A DNA stretch of 64,000 nt from Ricordea florida (taxonomy: Eukaryota > Cnidaria > Anthozoa > Corallimorpharia > Ricordeidae), in NCBI GenBank assembly GCA_949710005.1, contig OX453275.1:3980973-4044972 (forward strand), given 5' to 3'. This document shows, piece after piece, positions 54,010 through 64,000 of this stretch. The position numbers were made by a program, and so were the translations under genes. Position 1 is the first letter of the stretch, and the number at the start of each line of letters is the position of its first letter. The notes under the pieces are model-generated. The model did not search any database, was not told the origin of the DNA, and saw only the letters and a list, made by a program, of their open reading frames with translations.

Positions 54010-54350
54010 TTACTGTAGGTAGTGTCGGTCGACAATATCGGTCGACACTATCGGTCGACACTCGGTCGATACGTCGGCTGAGTAGCGCTCGACACTCGCT
54101 CGACATATCGGGCGAGTGTTGGTCGAATATCGGCCGAGTGCCGGTCGAGTATCGGTCGAGTATCGGTCGATATATCGACCAATAGTCGACCCATACTCGG
54201 TCGATATGTTTCTTTTGAGCGTCCATGTATCGGCCGATAATGCCGGTGATCTGTTGGTAAACTATTGATGAACTATCGGCGAGCTACCGGTCGACTATCG
54301 GCGAGCTATCGGTCGACTATCGGTGAACTATCGACGAGCTTTCTTCGATG
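54010..54350 (+). repeat. TCGGTCGA-type minisatellite, array 1
   Basis: Degenerate units around CGGTCGA(C/G)TATCGG, preceded by TTTACTGTAGGTAGTGTCGG. Inverted partner at 58632-58965. Confidence 0.8.
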
Positions 54351-54869
54351 TAGCGTTGTGGTGGTACAGTAAAACAGGTAGTAACTGGTGGTTTTAAATG
54401 ATTCTTAACTTTTATCCAGTGCCCTATCTCCGCCAACGTACTTACCTCTATTTCAAGTATTTGATAGAATATTTTTGCTTAATCGAATCTATCTGTGATA
54501 GTTATTCAAACGTAGGAAAAAACAAATCCAAATTCCCTTTTCCTTCTCTGTGTTTTTGCCGTCCAAAAAAGAGAATTTTCACTTCCAGTTGGGTTCAAAA
54601 CTGCCCACGCTGGAGACCTAGGGCGAGTCAAGCAGTGAAATCAAAAGCAGAAAGTACAAAAAGAACTCACATAAGAAATAAACCAATGGAACAGGGAATT
54701 TACTTACGAAAATTACGGCTGGGTCGCATGGAAACCAGAAAACAATTAAGACGGCTGCAAGGATGCAATCTCAATTGTTTATTTTCTAGAGGTTTGATAA
54801 TTCGTCTAGCAGTAAGATCAAATGGCCTCTGGGCAGGTTTTGTGTTGCTTTCTCGCGCCTTTTTTAGAC

Positions 54870-56856
54870 GTTGACGTAATCGTCTGGTATGAAACGGGTG
54901 AACACTGGTTTGAAAGCTATATTACATTTGTTGTACACAACTTTATAATACTGACATCTAAACTCACATATCGTAGTGTAATCAAGTTAAAGGGTTGAAA
55001 AAACTAACAATACTTAATCGCTTATTATGGTGCACATAGAGCAATGTTAATGAGATAAATAAATAGCTTTTAATGCACAAATGACCTGATTAAGGTTAAA
55101 TAGGACATTATAAAAAACGAGTTTTTTAAACAAAAATGGATGAATTTGTTCTGATTGATTTTTCTTTTTATTACCGCATTTCGTTTTTAATTTTCGTTTT
55201 CTTTTTCATTTTCATTTTTAGTATACGACATATACCCTTATATTGATTTCGACCGAAGTTTTTAAACACGCCGTCTGTTTATCGTTGCCAACCTTGATTT
55301 CCTTTGGTTAAAATGACAATTAAGATACAATTACATTGAATAACACGTCCGCTTAATAATGGTAATTGAACTGAGTGGAGTGCAATTTGGTCTGAAATCA
55401 TACGCGTGATTTCAAATATCGAACGAGCGCATAGCGCGAGTTTGATATGAAATCACAAGTATGATTTCAGACCAAAATTGCACGACACAAAGTTCAATTA
55501 CCACTTTATTACACTCATTTTGAAATCACAGTTTTTTCTCAATACTACTTATTTATTTTTCCACTTCTGGAAGCCCGGTTTTTGAAGAAAAGTAACTTTT
55601 TAAAAATGATGCGATTTAGAGCAAAAAATGGTGCAATTTATGAATAAATCACCCTGCTGTGAGCCAATCAAATTGCAGGGATCACCGGTGATTTCAAAAT
55701 GGGTGTAATAAATGGTCAAATATAACTTTACTATCGACGTGTATCTAAAGATAAAGTACTGTCAATAAAAGAACTCTATTAAAGATGTTAATCAACGCGA
55801 GTTCACACTTAACTGTACAATATAATTATTTGTCAAATCAAATGAGTGCATGAAGAATTTGAGCGTTCAAGCACGTACACAAAATTTTGCCAAAGGTAGT
55901 GGAAAGTTTTATCATTGAAATTTACCATTAAATAGAAAAAAAAGTATTTTTAAAGTCATCCCAAGATATGGTCATACAGTTTACTATAACCTTTTCAAGC
56001 TATTGAATATATTCACATTACTTAAGAAAACCATAGAGACAATTTCAAGTCAATGATTATATTCGTGTTTCTTGTAAAAAGACAAATATTGATTTATTGC
56101 TTGGTAGCAATAGAACCTTTTCTCATTATCGATTGCTGACGTTTATTGCCTTATCGATTAACCACGCCTGGTCCACTAGGAAGAGAGACACCCATCCCAT
56201 AAAATAGAAACATGACAAATTATACTCGCAATTATGCTGGATTTTCATAGTTTTCACAATTTTAAAAGTTCAAAAATTCCCGGGAAAATGTGTTCTCAGT
56301 TCTTATTTTTCACCATCGAGAGAAGATCTGGCTAGTCTATACAGAGCCATTTATATTTACAGCGGATACTCCGGGGTCCTGCTGGAAACTGTTGCAATGC
56401 ACCTAAAAATAAGGCGTGTTCTCATTACATTGTCCTTTAGGGTAGAAGTCGACTTTGTTGGATAAAATAATCTCAAAACACAGGCAAAAAAAATCACACT
56501 TCTTCGTTGTATTCGTTATATGTTCATGTTGGTAAGTAAAATTATCTGTCCATAATATATAGCATAAGAGTTTGAATGGAAAATTAGGACTGGAGAGTTC
56601 ATGGTATTATTTTCTTTCAAGCCGAGAGTCTTGTATGTGAACTGGAAATTCTAGTCTTCCTTGGCTCTTACCATTTATTTGCTGTTGGGGTAAATGAACT
56701 AAAATCGCTCAAATTACGTTTAATTAATGATTTCATTGTTTTTTTTAGGTCGAACGTGCAGTCCGGAACTGCCATAATTTTTTTTTAAAAAGTCTTACAT
56801 TACGCTTGGACTACCTATGATTTTGAGAGATCTCGAAAGCCATCGGTCGTTCTATA
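54870..56856. other. Intergenic stretch without a recognised gene
   Basis: AT-rich. The only structure seen is the inverted repeat at 55361-55512. Confidence 0.4.
55361..55512. repeat. Inverted repeat
   Basis: GGTAATTGAACT, GTGCAATTTGGTCTGAAATC and ATCATACGCGTGATTTCA pair with the mirrored right half (GATTTCAGACCAAAATTGCAC, AGTTCAATTACC). Confidence 0.75.
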
Positions 56857-58510
56857 TGGGGCGCCGTTTGTAAATTTATTATTTGACCTATTTTGGGAGA
56901 ATTTTCTTATGATTTACTTCATTATTTATGATAATTTAGCTCAGTGGTTAAATTATCATAAATAACCATTTTTACTCAGATTGGTTATTTCATATAACCA
57001 ATTTTGTTTCCATTGGTTATTTGATAAAACCGATCTTGTTTCCCACTGGTTATTTGATAAAACCATTGTTGTGTTTTTGGTTATTTGATAAAACCATTTT
57101 TGAGTTTTTGGTTATATGATATAACCAACGCGGCCACATTTGGTTATTTGATAAAACCATTTTATGCGCCGTTTCATGAAACTGGTTATATGAAATAACC
57201 AAAGTGTCAGGATGTTTGACGCTATCCAGATTTATCACTAGCATTCGTGACTTTGTTGACCCGCATACCGATCATGCAACTTTGAAACAAAGGGTTATTC
57301 AAGATCTTGGCGGGAATTTTAGTTTTACGACATCCATTCTATGTTGTCATCCATTCTATGGTGACACGCCTGCGCGACTGCCAAGTTCGTGTTTTAGCCA
57401 TTCTCGCAGCTTTGCCCTCACCAGTATGACTATGTCTTGTAAAGAACGTCCTTTCTTATATAATTAAAACTTGTTTTTGCAATGGTTGGCTTTCAATTAA
57501 ATGCCAGTCTTTCACACGGATGAGTTGGTATTGTGAAACAAAAGGCAAGATTTGTTTGTTTTTCTTTGTGTTTGTTACAGGGCTTGCTCTCTGTTTCTAA
57601 ACTTCACGTCATAAAGTGTTTTCCGTATCAAACTCTCTGGGTGATCTCTGAGGTGTTTTCTGAAGTTTTTATCTCTCTCTTCAAACTGAATATTAGAGGA
57701 GTTTATTCTCAACAGCCTCAAGGCCTTCTCCCTTGATAAAACCTTTTTTGACACATGGGGCGGTGACATGAAGAGTGATGCGTGTATTGGACGTTTCTGT
57801 CGGTTTTAAAGGAGTTGGAGATCTGTAGATAATTCTTTCCGTTGAATTCAAATGAGTTTCCTGTAGTATTAGCCTTAACTCTTGCTCGACTAGTGGTGTG
57901 GGGATAGGAGTTTTATTTTGGTGAAATGAAACTGCTGTAGCCGGATATTACGAGGTCGTCGTTGTTGGCCACGGTAATACTAAAATGTGCTTGAAGTCGA
58001 TACCGCAGAAGTAACGATGCCGCGGAGAGCTGTTCATGAAAACTAAGGAATTCCCGCCAAGATCTTGAATAACCCTTTGTTTCAAAGTTGCATGATCGGT
58101 ATGCGGGTCAACAAAGTCACGAATGCTAGTGATAAATCTGGATAGCGTTAAACATCCTGACACTTTGGTTATTTCATATAACCAGTTTCATGAAACGGCT
58201 CATAAAATGGTTTTATCATATAACCAAATGTGGCCGCGTTGGTTATATCATATAACCAAAAACTCAAAAATGGTTTTATCAAATAACCAAAAGCACAACA
58301 ATGGTTTTATCAAATAACCAGTGGGAAACAAGATCGGTTTTATCAAATAACCAATGGAAACAAAATTGGTTATATGAAATAACCAATCTGAGTAAAAATG
58401 GTTATTTATGATAATTTAACCACTGAGCTAAATTATCATAAATAATGAAGTAAATCATAAGAAAATTGTCCCAAAATAGGTCAAATAATAAATTTACAAA
58501 CGGCGCCCCA
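56857..58510 (-). mobile_element. Long palindromic TA-flanked element, copy 2
   Basis: Same termini as copy 1 (TGGGGCGCCG... and ...CGGCGCCCCA between TA dinucleotides). The centre is in the opposite orientation and lacks about 240 bp present in copy 1 at 52187-52430. The arms are cleaner, without the nested insertion. Confidence 0.78.
57310..57850 (-). pseudogene. Penelope-like fragment, copy 2
   Basis: Reverse-oriented counterpart of 52420-52990: LRLLRINSSNIQFEERDKNF, RKHLRDHPESLIRKTLYDVK and RNREQAL. This copy preserves a longer continuous frame (57575-57769) than copy 1. Confidence 0.55.
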
Positions 58511-58631
58511 TAGTTCTAGGTTATGGATCAATGTCGGTAGACTAAATTTAAAGCAGCCATATCACGTTATTTTATAAGTAAGTTTCATGTAATTTACTGT
58601 AAAACTAAAGAAAAACCTCCAAAAAATAGTA

Positions 58632-58965
58632 TGACAATATTGGTCGGCCAAGTATCGAACGACACTTGGTCGACCACCGAGACCGAGTTTCGACCGCGTA
58701 TCGGTAAGGTATCGGCAGAGTATCGGTAAAGTATCGATAAGGTATCGGCCGAGTGTCGACGAGACTAAAATGGTATCGGCCGACACACATATCGGCCGAA
58801 ATATCGGCCGATAAACGACCAGCACTCGATTGATACTCGACTGATGCTCGACCGACACTCGGTCGATATGTCGACCGAGTGGCGACCGCTACTCGGCCGA
58901 TATATCGACCGAGTGTTGGTCGATATATCGACCGATAGTGTCGACCGACACTACCTACAGTAAAC
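58632..58965 (-). repeat. TCGGTCGA-type minisatellite, array 2
   Basis: Ends CCGACACTACCTACAGTAAA then CATGAT, the complement of the start of array 1. Confidence 0.8.
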
Positions 58966-59049
58966 ATGATCCACCAAGACTTCATTAAGCAAACAGTATA
59001 CAAGCCTGTTTCGCAGACGTGACCTGACCCCGATTAATGTTGCCTGCGG

Positions 59050-59338
59050 CGCAGAGTAAATACCTCTTACTAACCGAGTTCGAGGTCCATACTGTAAGTT
59101 ATGGACCGAGTCTTTCCGCTCGGATTTAATATGGCCCAAGCGCGAAGCACGCGGGCCATGAATCCAAGCGGACAAAACGAGAATCCGTAACTTACATACG
59201 GACCGAGAAAACGAGGTTTGTAAGATATTTATTATATCTCAAAACAAACTTTTAAATTTCGCGGGCCGTACAGTGAAGGACGGCCCGCTAAATTGACCAA
59301 CCACAGCGCGCGTACTAACTGAGAGATATAATAGTAGT
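59050..59338. repeat. MITE family C, copy 1
   Basis: Shared with 61246-61474: TACCTCTTACTAACCGAGTT, GTAAGATATTTATTATATCT and GGGCCGTACAGTGAA. It contains a GTCCATACTGTAAGTTA hairpin and is followed by GCGCGCGTACTAACTGAGAG. Confidence 0.75.
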
Positions 59339-59339
59339 A

Positions 59340-61245
59340 GATAAAAACTTTATAAATGATTAACCTAAGGTTATCAAATCTTTGTTCCCTCAATTTCTCC
59401 CTACTAACCTAGAAGGAAACGGTTAGCATTCACTAAGTATGATTAATACTAAAAGGGGTAAACAGATCAAAACCTCACTGCTTAGCCATGGGTTTAAATC
59501 GGGTTAACTGTCCGGGTATATTAATATAACTTATTAATGTCTAGTTCAATACCACTCACCAAGTCATGAAGTATCAAACACAAGAAGTTTTTAACGTCCG
59601 TTAACTTTGTAACCGCGCAAATAGCTGAACTATTAAGCTGACAGTGATCAAACGCAGTTGGAATGTTGCGTAATGCAAGGCGCCTTCGCTTTAACGTGAC
59701 CAGTTCCTCGCGTGCGTGACAGCGATTTAGAGGGATCAAGAAAAGTAGGTTGTATTTGATGTCCCTGGTCAAACTTAAAAGTCTATTCTTTTAACGTTGT
59801 TGCAATAGTCCAGTCTCGATTTTTGTCTGCAAGTCTATGTCGTATACTAAGGGCCTTTGGTATATGTGGGATAGCGAGGTATGACAAAAAAAGCAATAAT
59901 TGAGAGTAAACCGACGTGATAATTTACCTGGTGTGTCCATAATGACCTGTTTCTTAAGGGCAGCGGTTATTTTGAGCCCAGTCTTCTTGGACATGTGGTC
60001 ATCTTTATTTCAACTTCCGCCCAGAAAAGATCATCCTGCCATTAGTTGAGAAAAAAAATATGTAAGGCCTGTTGATAACAGAAACCCGTAAGACTTGAAA
60101 CGAGTAGCTGCCTCTGAAGGTCTCAAACCACGCACAGCTTCTCCACATGCAATCTACAAAGTACCATATTTGGAAAACAATATAAAACTAATTAACCAAT
60201 CAAACTCACACAAGTTTGGTAGGACTGCAGCTAGCAAAAGCTAATCTAGACGGGAAATACCTTTTAAAAGAGAAAAAAAAGGATACTATATATCTATACA
60301 TCATTAGATATTACAAGCCATTACTGAAGTTACACTGAACATTAATGTAAAGTTACAGTCCAAGAAAGGAAAAGGGAAATAAAGAAATCGACAATGATAA
60401 AATTAATTTTTCGAAGAAATATTACAGGCTTTTAATTCATCAATGGTCTCTGGCGAGCATAAAGTTGAAAAGTTGAAGATAAAGTTTGTTTAATCTTTTT
60501 CTTAAATGAACTTTTGGTGAGATTTCTTATTTCTAGAGGTATTCCAAGCCATGACACCTATTCGACAAAACGAGTTTGCTTGAGTTGATAAATTTGCGGA
60601 TTGTGTATAAAGATTATTAGAGGCAGAGGATCGCGTACTATAGAAATGAACATTAGACAAATGAATGAATGAAAATTAGACAAATGAATGAATGAACATT
60701 AAACTGGCTTCGTAGTGTGACGCATTTACTTGGAACTACCCACCTGAGCTCAAAACATGGCGTGCCCGTCGTTGTAAATGCGTGTTTACGACGCGCCATG
60801 GAAGCGGGACAGTGCCAACCAGCTCAAAGACTGGGCAAAGTAGTTTCCAAATATGGTACTTGAGCAATATTGAATCTGGACAAGCTGTGAACGTATTTTA
60901 CACTTGTCAAGCTTTATGGGCTGATGTCTGTAACCAGTAACGGTATCAGAGAAAGTCAAACCACGTTTCATAATTGTTTATTTTCAAGTCTAGTTTGCGT
61001 CGCGATATATGACCCCATTCCCTCCCAGGCTTCTGGCAGCTCAACCATGAAACGGAAACAAATGTTTCTAGCGCTCAAATAAGGTCATTCGCGCATTGAG
61101 TACAGTCTATTTCGCAATGATCTTGCAGAGAAAACCACGTAAAAGTAACGCCAGGTTAAGGAAGTGCGATTCAGTCTGAAAAGGAGTTTTAACGGGACTC
61201 GGACCCAAGGTTCTTGCTTTCCCGATGCCTTGTTCTACCAGTTGA
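59340..61245. other. Intergenic stretch without a recognised gene
   Basis: No supported coding region, RNA gene or strong repeat; only a duplicated AATTAGACAAATGAATGAAT motif near 60650-60695. Confidence 0.4.
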
Positions 61246-61474
61246 GACATGAATACCTCTTACTAACCGAGTTCTCGGTCCGTACTGTAAGTTACGGGCC
61301 GAGCGGGAAAAAATGAGGATCCGTAACTTACAGTACGGACCGAGAAAACTAGGTTTGTAAGATATTTATTATATCTCAAAACAAACTTTTGAATTTAGCG
61401 GGCCGTACAGTGAAGTACGGCCCGCTAAATTGACCAATTACAGCGCGCGTACTAACTGAGAGATACAATAAATC
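61246..61474. repeat. MITE family C, copy 2
   Basis: Shorter than copy 1 but with a cleaner hairpin: CTCGGTCCGTACTGTAAGTT against AACTTACAGTACGGACCGAG. Confidence 0.75.
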
Positions 61475-61758
61475 CATTTATGCTTATAAGCAGGCTAGAA
61501 AACAAACGGGAAATAGGGTAAAACTTACCATTTTATTAGCGTGCAGAGAACAGAATTCGACCCATTGTTCTTTAGCAAAGCCATGCTCTACCAGTAGAAA
61601 TATCAAGCCAATCAGGCTTTATCCCGGTCAAGAAAAATACTTAAAACTACCTGAAATTTACGCCAGTTTAAGTTTTGCTGCCACGCTTTGCTAGTTGAGA
61701 TGTAACGCCATTCATGCTTGAAGTAGACCTGTTTTATTATCATCCGTAGATCAAGTAT

Positions 61759-61861
61759 TAGCCTGTGTACAGCCGTCCTCTCCCCTCAAAAAAATTAATA
61801 AATAAAAAGATTGGGAAAAGATAGATTTTTGGTAGGGGAGGGACGGCTGTACACAGGCTCG
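61759..61861. mobile_element. 103-bp fold-back MITE with 8-bp target duplication
   Basis: Ends AGCCTGTGTACAGCCGTCC and its complement. TCAAGTAT directly repeated at 61751-61758 and 61862-61869. An 8-bp duplication fits hAT-type or related transposases. Confidence 0.8.
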
Positions 61862-62140
61862 TCAAGTATATGATTTTTTTCGAGGGTTGTCCAATACTCC
61901 GACAAATTTATGCACAGCATTGTATTGTATTACATGGCCATAGCAATAGTTCAATAATGCATTATAGAACGACTCAGTACATAATTAATAATAATAATGA
62001 TCTTTTTAATAATTTTTTATTCCTCTCTTATTTAAAAATTCATGTACAATAATAAGATAAAGAATCAGTATGGCTTAAAGGTGCTATCAAAATCGATAAA
62101 AACTGATAAAACGTGATAAAACGATGAAAATAATTAACAA

Positions 62141-62314
62141 ATAAAGAAGCCTAAGCCGTGTATTACACTGTGATAAAACACGACGGGCATTTGAGAACAC
62201 GAGTGAAATGTAGAAAACATGAGCCGCAGGCGAGTGTTTTCTACATTTCTCGAGTGTTCTCAAATGCCTGGAGTGTTTTAATCACAGTGTAATATACGGC
62301 TTAGGCTTCTTTAT
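62141..62314. repeat. Inverted repeat (MITE-like)
   Basis: ATAAAGAAGCCTAAGCCGTG pairs with the right end CGGCTTAGGCTTCTTTAT. The arms continue through ACACTGTGAT and CATTTGAGAACAC to a centre near 62228. Confidence 0.8.
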
Positions 62315-62737
62315 TCGCTTTTTGATATAGATTTTACATGCCGCGAGTAGAAACAACAAAGCACACAGATCGACAAACCGACGCCATTTAATACCAAATT
62401 CTCGACTTTTTTCGCTTCTTCTTTATTTGTTTTATTATTCTCGGCTTCAAAACTTTCTGCTGCTTCGCAGAGAATTCCATGATGAATTTCTTCAAAGAAA
62501 AATGTTTTTCGCCATCTCTTAGAGAATTGTCGAGGGGAGGTAATGTGGCGAAAAACAATAAAACACGCTTTTTCTGTTTTATACTCTGATAAAACATAGG
62601 TTTTTGACCAATCAGAGCGCGCGTAAGAACGTAGCTATATTATAAATAATAATAATGGCTGTATTTATACAGGGTGGCACGTAATAGTCATAGGGTAATA
62701 AACTTGTGGCCCTGATTAAATCAACTTATTATTGAAA

Positions 62738-63015
62738 GGTCGACCACAACACCGGGGTCTACATCCCCTACTCTTTTCAAACAGTGTTGTGGGATCTTTA
62801 ACGTCCCACAAGAACAGTGCTGTCAGACGGGGCCTACGGTTTATCGTCCTCATCCGAGAAGACTAGAATGTCTGACCACTTGCAGATGTTATAACAAAGG
62901 CAGCACATTCTCCTCAGTTATTTTAAGAACCTTGAGTGTTGGTCCGACCGAGGTTTGAACTCACGACCTCCCGCTCGACAGGCCGGCGCTCAACCAACTG
63001 AGCTAATCGGGCGGC
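62738..63015 (-). repeat. tRNA-derived SINE, type 2, copy 2
   Basis: A box TAGCTCAGTTGGTTGAGC and B box GGTTTGAAC-complement region (GTTCAAACC), followed by the body shared with 36505-36789. Confidence 0.8.
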
Positions 63016-64000
63016 GGTAACACAACACAATGCATTTCAATACAGCGCCATGCATAAATTTGGCAGAGCATTGGACAAGTGTGGTTAAAACTCATGAAAG
63101 ACTACTGTAAAGTCAGAGTGGAATATTTTACGTTTATTCGATAAAACCTACTTGCAGTCTTGATAGTAGTAAATAAAATTAGCACCTCTAAGGAATGACG
63201 TAACTGACGTAAATGAGTTACAACTCATGTGTTATATCAACTCCAATAAACCACATAGTTGTTTTCTTTTCGGTAGAATAATTGTTATATTAGAAAGTCG
63301 CAGGCTATCTGGGGGGTGGGGGGGGGGGGGTGGAAGCTCACCCCCTGCAACCCTCCCCTAGATCCGCTCCTTTGCTAGTCGCCCAAAAGCCAATTTAAAG
63401 AATCTTAAAATCAGAGTTTTATTTAGTATTTGCGTTATTGATAGTTCATTGATAGTTGTTGATATTAGTTCATTGATAGTTGTTGATATTAGTTCATTGA
63501 TAGTTGTTGATATTTTCCTTCCTTAAATCATAACTGCATAACTTTTTTCTCCCTTTTCTTGTCCTATTTTATTTTCCGTCCAAGTGTTTGACTGTGCACA
63601 TGTATGGCATCTATCTTTCCTTTACTTCTGTTGTCCTTTTTGACATCAATTTTGAAGTTTTCAAAAGTCTCGCCTGCAGTGGTGTGTAGTGCATGTGTGC
63701 CATAGTGTAAATACTTTTGATGTTATAGTACGGTAAGTAATTGCTAGTAACTGAATAAATATTGTATTTAAGTCTGCATCGCAAATACTGCTATAAAATA
63801 CTGCTAGTATTGTAAGCGGGTTTCGGCTCTCTAAGAAATGTATGTAAGAAGAACATCGTTTTTTGTATCAAGTTGTGTAAGTACAATTCGTAAAAAGGAA
63901 GGGTAAGCAAGCACGTCATTGACAGTGAAGTAATTCTGTAAGTTCGTTTTCCTGCGGTATTTTTGGTGGAAGAGTGGTTTTATTTCGTTTTAATTTTCTT
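63016..64000. other. Window end, no gene seen
   Basis: A poly-G tract (63313-63332) and a short tandem repeat at 63428-63510 are the only features found. Confidence 0.4.
63428..63510 (+). repeat. 24-bp tandem repeat (~3.4 copies)
   Basis: Unit ATTAGTTCATTGATAGTTGT followed by TGAT. Confidence 0.85.

Overview
The window is eukaryotic: two intron-rich conserved animal genes and one broken helicase gene sit in a matrix of short inverted-repeat transposons, SINEs and minisatellites. The TRAF6-type and NAP1-type host genes show that it is metazoan. The repeat style and the type of giant DNA transposon suggest an anthozoan cnidarian (coral or sea anemone), but that is inference. There is no bacterial gene organisation, CRISPR array or rRNA.

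Layout. 1-7.2 kb: the last eight coding exons of a NAP1-like histone chaperone (+ strand), preceded by a tRNA-derived SINE fold-back and interrupted by several palindromic MITE-like repeats. 9.2-10.1 kb: a TA-flanked non-autonomous DNA transposon. 10357-27225: a complete-looking Polinton/Maverick (adintovirus-like) element of 16,869 bp, inserted in a 31-bp satellite and flanked by a 5-bp duplication CTAAC. 27.4-32.3 kb: a LINE fragment, MITEs, a three-exon RecQ-like helicase gene (- strand) whose last exon is broken by a 94-bp TTAA-flanked MITE, a solitary BED zinc finger of hAT type, and a 107-bp perfect palindrome with a 9-bp target duplication. 32413-51352: a full TRAF6-like gene (+ strand, 8 coding exons, 526 codons: RING, TRAF zinc fingers, coiled coil, MATH) whose introns hold a pogo-like transposase relic, SINEs, a 2.6-kb 34-bp minisatellite, a splice-acceptor-like tandem repeat, LINE endonuclease relics and a Helitron relic. 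51.5-64 kb: no host gene seen; two oppositely oriented copies of a long palindromic TA-flanked element carrying a Penelope-like fragment, two inverted TCGA-rich minisatellites, more MITEs and a SINE.

The Polinton is the main biological system here. It has ~1-kb terminal inverted repeats built largely of an 11-bp tandem repeat, a protein-primed type DNA polymerase B with extra SAP/HeH-like and HNH modules, a retroviral-type integrase, an A32-like packaging ATPase, a double-jelly-roll-type major capsid protein, a candidate minor capsid protein and a block of small membrane or structural proteins. Thus it has genes for both transposition and particle formation; I could not find the usual adenain-like protease. 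Almost every gene is preceded at 20-29 nt by a TTTAAAGA-like box, which I propose as the element's own promoter; the one exception lies 10 bp behind its neighbour. The TIRs include this box, the start codon and the first 16 codons of both terminal genes, so the polymerase and a zinc-motif protein are launched from identical leaders. A 485-bp tandem duplication has created a chimeric gene from its two neighbours.
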